Part shown: piece by piece, positions 47,001 to 53,180 of the stretch
Numbering within the stretch: the first letter of the stretch is position 1
How the letters are laid out: each line of letters begins with the position of its first letter
DNA from: Acanthaster planci
Lineage: Eukaryota; Echinodermata; Asteroidea; Valvatida; Acanthasteridae
Assembly: GCF_001949145.1 (NCBI RefSeq)
Contig: NW_019091692.1
Span: 181,077-245,076 of the forward strand
Length of the DNA stretch: 64,000 nucleotides
Direction: 5' to 3'
Position numbers and translations under genes: made by a program
Notes under the pieces: generated by a model
What the model saw: the letters and a program-made list of their open reading frames with translations, nothing else
What the model was told of the DNA's origin: nothing
Database searches by the model: none

Positions 47001-50000
47001 NNNNNNNNNNNNNNNNNNNNNNNNNNNNNNNNNNNNNNNNNNNNNNNNNNNNNNNNNNNNNNNNNNNNNNNNNNNNNNNNNNNNNNNNNNNNNNNNNNNN
47101 NNNNNNNNNNNNNNNNNNNNNNNNNNNNNNNNNNNNNNNNNNNNNNNNNNNNNNNNNNNNNNNNNNNNNNNNNNNNNNNNNNNNNNNNNNNNNNNNNNNN
47201 NNNNNNNNNNNNNNNNNNNNNNNNNNNNNNNNNNNNNNNNNNNNNNNNNNNNNNNNNNNNNNNNNNNNNNNNNNNNNNNNNNNNNNNNNNNNNNNNNNNN
47301 NNNNNNNNNNNNNNNNNNNNNNNNNNNNNNNNNNNNNNNNNNNNNNNNNNNNNNNNNNNNNNNNNNNNNNNNNNNNNNNNNNNNNNNNNNNNNNNNNNNN
47401 NNNNNNNNNNNNNNNNNNNNNNNNNNNNNNNNNNNNNNNNNNNNNNNNNNNNNNNNNNNNNNNNNNNNNNNNNNNNNNNNNNNNNNNNNNNNNNNNNNNN
47501 NNNNNNNNNNNNNNNNTAGAACTTCACTTGTCTTCATCAAAGCTCACACTGACATGACTTACTTCTGACTATATGTACATGCAAAGCACATGTTTGTCCA
47601 CACACGACACATGTGGAATGGCTTTGGGCCCTAATTATAACGTTATTAGGATGTGTATGTCCAAATAGTCAAATTTATGCAAATAAGTAAAAAACAAAAG
47701 TGAAGCCTATTGGGACTGGTACTTTTACAAAATGTTGGGGCCTCATTTCCATGTAGGCAAATGAGGTGGTAGTGGTTTCTGTACAGTGTAAAAGCATTGC
47801 ATTGCTAGCAATGCATGGTTCTGACAGTGTCGGACGTACAGGGTGTCGGACGTACACATCTGATTCCACAATTTTTGAGTATTTGAAAAAATAACTGGGG
47901 GAGTTAAGCTGATATCTAGAAAGAATGAACTCATTGTGCTTTGTATTGTCAATTTGGCAGTCTTTTGCTAAAGGGTGCACTGAGGGGATAAAAAACTATG
48001 TCATTTTGGTGTCGGACGTACATAGAAAAGTACATGTAAGTGTTAGAAAATAAGTCATTACATAGAATTTCAAAAGGAAAATGAAAGTTCAAATCTGTCA
48101 TTGCTTACTTATTGGGGCACTCTTCAAACTGTAACAAAACTGGAACAAAAAAATTGTTATCAGGCTAAAAAACAGAAAATTTTTCAGCGAGGAAATATTT
48201 TCCCCAATTTCTTGGTATCTAAAACCAATTTTTCAGTATCATATAAAACCAAATTCTTGAATGTTGTTAAAATGAAGTATGTTTCATCTGTTCATGAACC
48301 TATACACCATAAGCTTCGAAATGATACATAATTTCTCACATTTGGACCAGTTTGAAATTTTGGCCCAGAGGTTGATGTTTCCGTGGAACTGCCCGAATAC
48401 ATGTACATGTATGTTAGTGCAATAGTGAGCAAAGGGAATTTCCTTGATGGATTAATCAAGTACATGTACGGTAATTTGAATCTTGAATGTCAAGATACAT
48501 ACGTGTACAATGTCCTGTTTCACTGAAAAAGGAGCATTGTCTTCCATTGCCCATGTACATGTATGAGTCCACACCAAGGTTTAATCACCGGCGCAATCTT
48601 ACCATGTTGTGCAGCTCAGTCTCCGTGATCAGCGCCGACGTCCTGGTCATCCCCTGCAGTTGACTGACCCCCGGGGGTGCATCCGATGAGCTCATGTTGT
48701 CAATCAGTGTGTCGAGGAACGATGACATACAGCCCTGCAAGTCACATGGGGGAAGAGGAGAGGGGAGATGGGGAGGGGAGTATATGACACATTGCATCGT
48801 GAGTCAGAGATAGAAAATGGACTGTGTTTAACAAAAGCTCCAGAGCCGGAAAACTTTTCAATAGATGTTTGCATCGCAGCTGGATTTGGAGTGTGAAAAA
48901 TACAACTTGGCAACTCCAGACATCAATGACTAAGTGCTCACCAGTCACAACTGTGCCTGTACATGTATGTAAAATGACAGCCCAGCTGAATGTTAACATA
49001 CATGTACCACTACATGTACATATATGCACAGCAAAAGTACATGTACACATGCACCAGGCTTCAAGTTCATGCACAAATGTACATGTACATATTAGCAGCA
49101 GGTATATTAAGCCAATCTCTCGTCGCATACAGTGCATACCAAGTTCTACCGGTACATGTGGGAACTTTCTTCAGTCTTCTAAAATTGTTCACTTTGAAGT
49201 ACATGCATTCAAATATTAGCCCCTCCAACTGTTCCAAGTCACAGGTAGTTAAGGTTTTTTTGTCCACTTCCCCCACCGTCTACAAACCGGCAGAAACCAC
49301 GTATCGCATGGTTTTTCCAAAATACACATATACATGTAGGTGAACTTGTGTAATGGAGGCTATACCGTACATGTACATGTACGTACACATGTAGGCTCCA
49401 ACTTTCTCAAGCACCACGGGGACTTTGAAGGTTCTTAAGGTCCCTGCCAAAAAATTTAAATCCACCCAAAATTTGCAGGTTTTACCCAGGTTTTACTGGA
49501 CCAAGGTAGAGCTATTACAGCCACTAGCACTTACATACATGTACATGTAATACCAATGGTGCGCTGGAGTTGAAAGAGTGCGCCATTGGGTTCCTGCAGG
49601 TCATACACAATGTTTGATTTTATGAATTCAGACCCATTCCTCAAGAAAGTGCAACAGAGGTGTGGTTAAAGTGCTGCATGAAATAAGTCTGAACTGCCAA
49701 TGTTTGTACTTTTGACTTGCATCACAAAGAGGAGAAAATTATAATGGGTGAAATGTACATATACATGAAGAAGTACACAATATTACATGTATAATTTGCA
49801 TGAAAATCTCAGGTTTCTTTCAGCACAACCTTTATTACATGCTGTTTCAGTCCTCAATGTCATGAGGCCCAGCCCCAAAGTCCAAAAATGAGTTGAAAAG
49901 ACAAAGGCCTGTGGCCTAATTGAAATCAAGACAAAGAGTACTTAGAGAGTGGCATAACATACCCTGTGCAATTGTCTTTACCTAGAACTTCTTTCCATGT

Positions 50001-51288
50001 AACAAAAGCAGCTAGGATATGGAAAAGGTCAAGCCACGTACCTTTGGAAACCTACTGTAGATATCACTGGCCTGTGCTGGTGTGGTAGAGCCACTATTGT
50101 CCATAGCCAGTCCCTGCAAGATCTGCCCCACCTGCATCAGGTTGAACCGCGCCGTTGAGCTGATCATGATGTCCGTGATGACGCCGTATGACTCTGGGTT
50201 CACAATCACGGGGCAGACGAAGAAATTCATAAGGAGGTCAGCGCAGGTGGCCCTGACCTCCAACGGCTCCACCCGGCCGGACTTTAGCAGGATCTGGTGG
50301 AGCTGGGTAATGATCCAGTCCAGACTCTGCGGAAAGCAGTAGGCGTTGTTCCGCAGCCCGTCAATGAAGCGATTGCACATGGCCACCAGCTGGGTGACGA
50401 TGGACTCCAGGTGGGCCTGCAGGCACTGGCGGTACTCTTCTGTGCCCGGGGTGCCGAAACGCAGCTCTCGCTCCTCGGGAGTGAAGTGGTCTAGCGCCTT
50501 CTGGGGGTCCGTCTCCAAGGGCACGTCGTCATCCATCAGGACGGACATTATGGGCTCGTGGAGAGCAGCCGTCAGGTACAGCCGGGTGGAGAAGAGGCCC
50601 TCAGTGAAGAGTCGGAAGGCCAGGCTGATGGCGCAGGTGCCGCGCCGGATCAGACGCCGCGGATCATCGCTGTCGGCCAGCTGCTGCTCCATGAGATACT
50701 GGAGCAAGTGCAGCGCCCTCTGCTCATCCTCCTGCACGATGCAGTTGCCATACACGGCCGACATGATGGAGCGGACTACCTCCTTGGCCGTCTCCGTCTG
50801 CTCCTTCTCCCCCAGGACCAGGCACAGGGCCACTGCCTTGGGGTTGTCGCGCAGGTATCCAAGGAACTCGCCGTACAAGGTGTCCTGGAAGCCCAGGTGC
50901 TTGTAGCTGTCCACGAAGGCGCACTTCTCCAGCGCATTGGCCCGGTAGCAACAGTAGTTGGGAGGGACGTCCACCCGGGTCAGCGTCAGGCTGTTCAGGG
51001 TCTGCCGCTGCTGCTGCGTGATCCAGGACATCCGGAACAGCTTATCGGCAAGCTGGGTGACCTCCTCGTGCAGCTGAAGTAAGAGCTGCTTCTCCGACAG
51101 GACAAAGAGGTGCTCCTGCTTGAGGTGTCGGGCAAGCTCCAAGAGCTCATGGCTAGCTGATAAGGTGGTCATGATGCCAGTTCCACGTACACGTAGTCAA
51201 TAGGAGGTGACTCGAAGGGATGGTGATCACCAGGATTCAGCCCCTGGAAGCTGGCTGTTAAGACCTCATATCATCCATTCATGCTTGC
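22753..51288 (-). CDS. GAPVD1: GAPVD1 (Gapex-5/RME-6): RasGAP-like and VPS9 Rab-GEF protein
   Basis: This endosomal/clathrin-coat regulator has a C-terminal VPS9 domain that exchanges nucleotide on Rab5-type GTPases and an N-terminal RasGAP-like domain. Nineteen coding exons (51172 down to 22753) join with compatible phases and good GT-AG sites to give 1732 residues. RasGAP-like: about 140-360 (RRGTCAISLAFRLF, FVCPVIVNPESYG, ARFNLMQVGQ). The middle is Ser/Pro-rich, with two SETWS repeats (exon 7) and DPF/NPF motifs (exon 9). VPS9: about 1490-1732, with the catalytic Asp pair in GADDF (1668-1669) and the conserved Tyr in STVQY (1692). The ATG at 51172-51170 has an in-frame upstream stop at 51199-51197. 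The 5' UTR is probably spliced (TTTTTTCTGCAG|GC, exon edge 51288). Vertebrate GAPVD1 is about 1,450-1,500 residues, so the middle is longer here. Confidence 0.95.
23809..23947 (-). CDS. GAPVD1: GAPVD1 coding exon 18 (1590-1636), VPS9
   Basis: The acceptor is CATATTTAAG and the donor ACAAG|GTGCGC; phase 2 to 0. It contains HKALQIPEKYGREAPWPAAQ, one of the most conserved stretches of VPS9 proteins of this family. Confidence 0.95.
24807..24921 (-). CDS. GAPVD1: GAPVD1 coding exon 17 (1552-1589), VPS9
   Basis: The acceptor is TTGCATCAG and the donor GACAG|GTAGGC; phase 1 to 2. It reads ATERAIMSRIYKLAVYPNDE, a near match to the conserved AIERSVMNRIFKLAFYPN VPS9 signature. Confidence 0.94.
25514..25580 (-). 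CDS. GAPVD1: GAPVD1 coding exon 16 (1530-1551), VPS9 start
   Basis: The acceptor is TATCTGCAG and the donor GGAAG|GTATGT; 67 bases, phase 0 to 1. It reads TQLVKFFLTTLNNWIIQDPI, which aligns with the opening helix of the VPS9 domain (orthologues have AQDVIW here). Confidence 0.88.
25937..26370 (-). mobile_element. Deleted Tc1/mariner-type element with transposase C-terminus
   Basis: The ends are inverted repeats: CATTTGCAAAAGTTTAGGAC against CATTTATAAAAGTTTAAGAC (reverse complement of the right end), both followed by CACC. Inside, 26140-26105 on the minus strand reads VIRTKGGRTKY and stop, the characteristic Tc1 transposase C-terminus. The codon just before it is a stop and most of the transposase is gone, so the element is dead. 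It sits in the intron between GAPVD1 exons 15 and 16. Confidence 0.75.
26783..26906 (-). CDS. GAPVD1: GAPVD1 coding exon 15 (1488-1529)
   Basis: The acceptor is TGTTCAG and the donor GAGAAG|GTCAGT; phase 2 to 0. It reads DKAVVNKYFTMVLVRLFLER and ends KFIEDFKALTAADEK, matching the conserved helical segment in front of VPS9. Confidence 0.92.
27100..27262 (+). repeat. Dispersed repeat R3, copy 1
   Basis: It is collinear with 44668-44865: shared blocks ATCGCG.CCATGCAGCTT, AAAATGGA...GGACGCAA, GACAAAC.AAACT, AAATTCCAT and TGTCTAAGG. Non-coding; class unknown. It lies between GAPVD1 exons 14 and 15. Confidence 0.55.
27390..27524 (-). CDS. GAPVD1: GAPVD1 coding exon 14 (1443-1487)
   Basis: The acceptor is TTGAGCAG and the donor GAAAG|GTAGGT; 135 bases, phase 2-2. 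It reads CGRLLACLREDYENRAPYIA and SSRAHLHRLLDRVER, a helical bundle segment upstream of the VPS9 core. Only this phase keeps the frame open. Confidence 0.88.
28455..28836 (-). CDS. GAPVD1: GAPVD1 coding exon 13 (1316-1442)
   Basis: The acceptor is GTGGGCAG and the donor GATGG|GTGAAT; phase 1 to 2. After a Ser/Asp-rich start it becomes structured: ESYAFLDAKRKLRIVLRSAD, LPWLTNLR and KLVAFLKVQLAEAMNLQDRS. This is the helical region that leads into the VPS9 domain. Confidence 0.9.
29325..29772 (+). repeat. Dispersed repeat R1, full-length copy 1
   Basis: It is collinear with 39690-40108: shared blocks include CCTTGTAA.AAAAGAC, ACTGCACGCTAATCTGGCC, GGCGGCAGGCCTGGCTG and TGTCAGAT near the end. It has no coding capacity. 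The class is not determined; it lies in a GAPVD1 intron. Confidence 0.65.
30087..30206 (-). CDS. GAPVD1: GAPVD1 coding exon 12 (1276-1315)
   Basis: The acceptor is TTCATGCAG and the donor ACATG|GTGAGT; 120 bases, phase 1-1. SEDILNKYRGLQR matches the strongly conserved AEDILDKYRN block. Confidence 0.88.
31111..31254 (-). CDS. GAPVD1: GAPVD1 coding exon 11 (1228-1275)
   Basis: The acceptor is GCTCCACAG and the donor CAAAG|GTAAAA; phase 1-1. It is a highly charged segment (REDREKDREWEQEKKH), probably helical, followed by IIPNLALVQHTFK. It replaces a shorter charged linker of vertebrate proteins. Confidence 0.8.
31764..31830 (-). CDS. GAPVD1: GAPVD1 coding exon 10 (1206-1227)
   Basis: The acceptor is TTGTTCCAG and the donor AATAG|GTGAGT; 67 bases, phase 0 to 1. 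It reads DSDKSRSWLKKKVI, matching the conserved D-x-x-K-S-D-x-x-x-P-W-W-R-K-R basic patch of orthologues. Confidence 0.82.
32330..32460 (+). repeat. Fragment of dispersed repeat R1
   Basis: It shares TATGCATGGCCGGGG, CCTTGTAACAAAAGACC and a second AACAAAAGACC with the left parts of the copies at 29325-29772 and 39690-40108. It ends before the right half. Confidence 0.6.
32692..33189. mobile_element. Non-autonomous TIR element (GGGAGCGATCC ends)
   Basis: The left end starts GGGAGCGATCCAGAAAGGGG and the reverse complement of the right end starts GGGAGCGATCCAGAAGGGGC; pairing continues through a GGTTTTGCGCGG block and an AAACCTCG block, about 50 bp in all. The 498-bp unit has no transposase frame. 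I could not identify a target-site duplication. It lies in the intron between GAPVD1 exons 9 and 10. Confidence 0.75.
33808..34962 (-). CDS. GAPVD1: GAPVD1 coding exon 9 (821-1205), long disordered region with DPF/NPF motifs
   Basis: The acceptor is TTCTGTCAG and the donor AAACTA|GTAAGT; 1155 bases, phase 0-0. The exon is one open frame of Ser/Pro/Gln-rich sequence, probably disordered. It holds FDPF (944-947), NPF (1014-1016), DPF (1041-1043) and other FDP peptides. DPF binds the AP-2 ear and NPF binds EH domains in endocytic proteins (established), so an adaptor-docking role is inferred. It is the main reason the protein is longer than its vertebrate counterpart. Confidence 0.9.
35428..35547 (-). 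CDS. GAPVD1: GAPVD1 coding exon 8 (781-820)
   Basis: The acceptor is GTTTTTCAG and the donor ATACG|GTAAGA; 120 bases, phase 0-0, so skipping it would keep frame. It is a Ser/Asp-rich linker (SSRRSSSDSPSVDDG) with RxxS-type phosphorylation sites by pattern. Confidence 0.83.
35880..36020 (+). repeat. tRNA-derived SINE, copy 1
   Basis: GTGATCTAGTGATCAAG (A-box-like) is followed by GGTTTGAATCC (B box) and then TGTGACCTTGGGAAAGTC, a tail block typical of invertebrate tRNA-SINEs. A second member on the minus strand at 45480-45600 shares both boxes and the AACATATTGTGACC-like segment. It lies in a GAPVD1 intron. Confidence 0.7.
36284..36570 (-). CDS. GAPVD1: GAPVD1 coding exon 7 (685-780), SETWS repeats
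   Basis: The acceptor is CAACAAAG and the donor CCAG|GTATGA; phase 1 to 0. It carries two related segments, FSETWSTEVIGSD followed by ERLQEIAES, and ISETASETWSVDVLQSD followed by RMQEVEDV. The same duplicated motif is present in vertebrate GAPVD1, so it is an old, conserved internal repeat of unknown role. Confidence 0.9.
37352..37576 (-). CDS. GAPVD1: GAPVD1 coding exon 6 (610-684)
   Basis: The acceptor is ATGCTACAG and the donor CCCG|GTAGGT; phase 1-1. It reads ASEYSVDLEGEMAS, SSSTDHNRPDLID and ITDRFGKFEIGDALEKK; the last block matches the DKLRKFEIRD segment of orthologues. Confidence 0.86.
37874..38377. mobile_element. hAT-type MITE with 8-bp target-site duplication
   Basis: TAGGGCTG opens the element and CAGCCCTA closes it; these are classic hAT-type ends. 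ACTGCATG flanks it directly on both sides (37866-37873 and 38378-38385), the 8-bp duplication expected of hAT insertion. The 504-bp interior is AT-rich with repeated ATATTCGAATA-like palindromes and has no transposase frame, so it is non-autonomous. It sits in the GAPVD1 intron between coding exons 5 and 6. Confidence 0.88.
38793..38955 (-). CDS. GAPVD1: GAPVD1 coding exon 5 (556-609)
   Basis: The acceptor is GCTGCAG and the donor ATCG|GTGAGT; phase 0 to 1. It reads LSSNPSRPKPKLSP and KQLRFSDDADAS, a low-complexity linker that resembles the TLRFSLCSD region of orthologues. Confidence 0.82.
39175..39232 (+). repeat. Fragment of dispersed repeat R1 (right half)
   Basis: ACCACCGGGGACAAAAGCG followed by TCCACCACCGCAG.GATGAGCC is nearly identical to 39873-39917 inside the R1 copy nearby. 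Confidence 0.6.
39690..40108 (+). repeat. Dispersed repeat R1, full-length copy 2
   Basis: It is collinear with 29325-29772 over its whole length, with diverged sequence. It shares TATACGCATGGCCGGGA with the fragment at 32330. It lies in the intron between GAPVD1 exons 4 and 5. Confidence 0.65.
40304..40482 (-). CDS. GAPVD1: GAPVD1 coding exon 4 (496-555)
   Basis: The acceptor is GTGATTTAG and the donor CCAAG|GTATGT; phase 1 to 0. It is an acidic stretch followed by PEDVLVVAFG and PGMLSEAK, which align with a conserved EEVLVISLG...PGMMSE block in vertebrate GAPVD1. Confidence 0.85.
41881..42103 (-). CDS. GAPVD1: GAPVD1 coding exon 3 (422-496)
   Basis: The acceptor is GGGTTTAG and the donor GAAAG|GTGAAT; phase 0 to 1. 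It begins VSFFRMV and contains LDSLLSNLP, a match to the conserved LDNLLANLP block after the GAP domain. The rest is Ser/Pro-rich with SP sites (likely phosphorylated, inferred). Confidence 0.88.
42900..44010. repeat. Cluster of TACATGTA self-complementary motifs
   Basis: Runs such as TACATGTACATGTA recur every 50-150 bases here. Similar runs occur at 45551, 48960-49100, 49370, 51430-51730, 53640-53830, 54580-54840, 55380-55700, 56840-56920 and 62450-62480. They are rare in the receptor cluster at the left. Each unit is its own reverse complement. Confidence 0.8.
44319..44564. mobile_element. 246-bp MITE with GGGTAATTCCAG termini
   Basis: The left end GGGTAATTCCAGAAATTAGG and its exact inverted copy at the right end are followed by further inverted blocks (TTCGTGTCC and GCATCTGAC/ACATCTGAC), giving arms of about 55 bp. 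No coding frame. A flanking duplication is not evident. It is in the large intron between GAPVD1 exons 2 and 3. Confidence 0.82.
44668..44865 (+). repeat. Dispersed repeat R3, copy 2
   Basis: It is the partner of 27100-27262, with the same order of blocks. This copy has gained TACATGTA motifs. Confidence 0.55.
45480..45600 (-). repeat. tRNA-derived SINE, copy 2
   Basis: On the minus strand, TGTGATCCAGTGGTTAGGG (A-box-like) is followed by GTAGCTTCTGATCA and then GGTTTCGAATCC (B box) and GTGTTGTGACC. It matches the copy at 35880-36020. A TACATGTACATGTA run lies between the two boxes. Confidence 0.68.
46383..48394. mobile_element. Putative 2-kb TIR element interrupted by the assembly gap
   Basis: GGGCAGTTCCACGG (46383-46396) is perfectly inverted as CCGTGGAACTGCCC (48381-48394). 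Inside, the motif GTGTCGGACGTAC occurs four times in the same orientation (46576, 47827, 47843, 48009), with a variant TGTTCGACGTAC just inside the left end. 769 bases in the middle are N, so any transposase is unseen. It sits in the intron between GAPVD1 exons 2 and 3. Confidence 0.55.
46748..47516. other. Assembly gap (769 N)
   Basis: An unbroken run of N. Any open frame drawn through it is meaningless. It falls in a GAPVD1 intron, so no exon of that gene is needed there: exons 2 and 3 on either side join in phase 0. Confidence 0.99.
48603..48734 (-). CDS. GAPVD1: GAPVD1 coding exon 2 (378-421)
   Basis: The acceptor is GACTTGCAG and the donor ACATG|GTAAGA; 132 bases, phase 0-0. It reads SSFLDTLIDNM and then a stretch ending ELHNM, which corresponds to the end of the RasGAP-like region in orthologues. 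Confidence 0.85.
50042..51288 (-). CDS. GAPVD1: GAPVD1 exon with start codon: N-terminus and RasGAP-like domain (1-377)
   Basis: Coding is 51172-50042, and 51288-51173 is 5' UTR after a strong acceptor. The exon ends AAAG|GTACGT in phase 0. It contains almost the whole RasGAP-like domain in one exon. The domain has RRGTC at residues 176-180 where GAPVD1 orthologues have the same block. The long open frame on the opposite strand here is only a GC-rich shadow. Confidence 0.93.
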
Positions 51289-52009
51289 CTGCAGAAAAAA
51301 TTGGGAAATTGTCTTGCGCTAACAACATCCTCCTGAGTATGCATAATATTAATCAATGCAAACCTGCAAAATGCTTCAAAGACATGACAAAATGCGAGCT
51401 GCTAAAGCAATAAGTGATTTACCGGTATTTAAAACGTACATGTGTACACTGTATGTAAATGTACATGTATGTATGTGCATAAGATGCATAATGTATAACC
51501 TCAACACAGACAAGTGCCAAGCTTCAAACTGACTGGATATGAAAAAAGAAGTCCAACATCTTCAATTTAAAAAAAATGAGGCTACACCTTAAGTTTCTGA
51601 GTCACTTTGTACATACATGTACATGTACATACTGCTATAACATGGCATTCAAAACACTAATCTAACTAAAGCACACACAGACAGCATGATTAACTGGGAT
51701 CAGGCCTTGTTCAATCGTGCTTGTACATGTACACAACTGGCTTTTTATGATGGGAAAATTCGTAACTACATTGTACAAGTACATGACTACTCTAATTGGA
51801 AATAACTACAAACTTCCGACTGTGTGCCATGGTCATTACAATAACAATGATGTACATGTAAACATACATACCCGTGTATGTACATGGATGTCGCAATTTA
51901 ATACTAATAAACTGGCCTCGCTTCCATTTTGCAACATGTTATCATGACTCCCACATGTGCATGCATATAAGTTCGCGATTCAGCCCTATGGCCCTATCAA
52001 GTACCATGT

Positions 52010-52410
52010 ATGGGGCTTGAAGCGGCTTCTGTCTGTGATGTTGGGACTGAGGTTGTACAGGCACAAAATCAATCAACGATGCACGTGGCTTCTCGCATCA
52101 CCAACCCTAAGTGGAATAATGACTGGCTGAATACAAGGTTAAGGCTGTCTGCGAGCCTGGGCGGGAGCAAAGATTCACCAGGCATGCCAGGTCTACAGTG
52201 GCTCAATGGAAACATCCAACACAACAGGGTACAATTTACATTACGTACGTGTAGTCTTTCTCTGGATGGCACCCCCATTTATTTTGTTTTGTTGTTATTG
52301 TTGGTGCTGTTTTATTATATGACATTATATTAATGTTGAGTCTCACAAAACAATACACATGTGCCATGTGAATGCATAAATGGCAATAAACTTAAACAAA
52401 CAAACAAACA
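52010..52410 (+). repeat. Possible retroposon 3' end with (AAAC)n tail
   Basis: A 107-codon open stretch is followed by a T-rich segment and then GGCAATAAACTTAAAC with repeated AAAC units at about 52385-52408. That kind of tail is common for non-LTR retrotransposons and their relics. No reverse-transcriptase motif is visible. Confidence 0.35.
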
Positions 52411-52984
52411 TGATTAACCACTGGCAAAGAGTATTATTTTGGCTTATACAGGGATGTAAGTGGCCACTTAAAATTTAAGCTGAAAACTGCTACATGTAAC
52501 AAGCTGAAATGTAAAAAGTTCCCCATACTTTTGCACAGATCGGGTGTACAAAAAAGCTGAAATTCAGGTTCAACGTCTAAATAAAAAAAGCTGAAATCAG
52601 CTAAAACGCTGAATTCTCACACCCCTGCTTATAATTTCAACTTTCACAAAGGGCAGGATGTAGCGGCCAACTTCTGACACCCATCCAAATGCCACAAAGA
52701 CTGACTCATCAGAGTTCGTTCAGTATTTGTACGAAATTTCTTGCCGCGAGTGTCCCTCGGATTTTTCAACACTTCGGGGCAGGCCTACGAAGTGATGCTT
52801 GGTACTTTGTTACGCACCATGACAGGCTGTGCACAGTGGCCAGGTTCAAGTTCAACACACAACCCGCCTCCACAGACACACTTCATGTGTGAGTTTGTTC
52901 ACGTGTTATACACAAATTCAATTGGGGCTTGGCATGTTTGAATGTCAGCTAGAGGTGAGTTGGCATGGTTGGAGTGCATGCGGC

Positions 52985-53180
52985 AGTTTCACCCATCAGC
53001 TGCACCCCAGAACAAAGGGATTTTCATGATTGCCATCTTGCACGCCAGTGCCTTTGTTCCACGAGGCAGACGTACATGTACATGTACGTCGGCACAAAGG
53101 GGGTTTCCCTGTGAAACGAAAGAACCGCCCTGTAAGATGGCTACCACGCAAATGGTCATCGTGTTTACACATCCTCTGGC
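52985..53180. repeat. Foldback element, copy 2 (GCCATCTTGCA family)
   Basis: GCCATCTTGCACGCC and CCTTTGTTCCACG on the left pair with a right half whose reverse complement reads GCCATCTTACAGGGC and TCTTTCGTTTCACAGGG. The centre is a TACATGTACATGTA palindrome. The right arm matches 19583-19630 closely. Confidence 0.65.

Noticed and set aside
46691-47557. Long open frames across the run of N
   Set aside because: The frames exist only because N has no stop codons; the flanking real sequence is not coding-like.
50346-51082. Long plus-strand open frames opposite GAPVD1 exon 1
   Set aside because: They are GC-rich shadows of the minus-strand RasGAP exon, with no domain of their own.
52010-52333. 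107-codon frame as a real gene
   Set aside because: No domain, and it is followed by a retroposon-like (AAAC)n tail; kept only as a low-confidence repeat.
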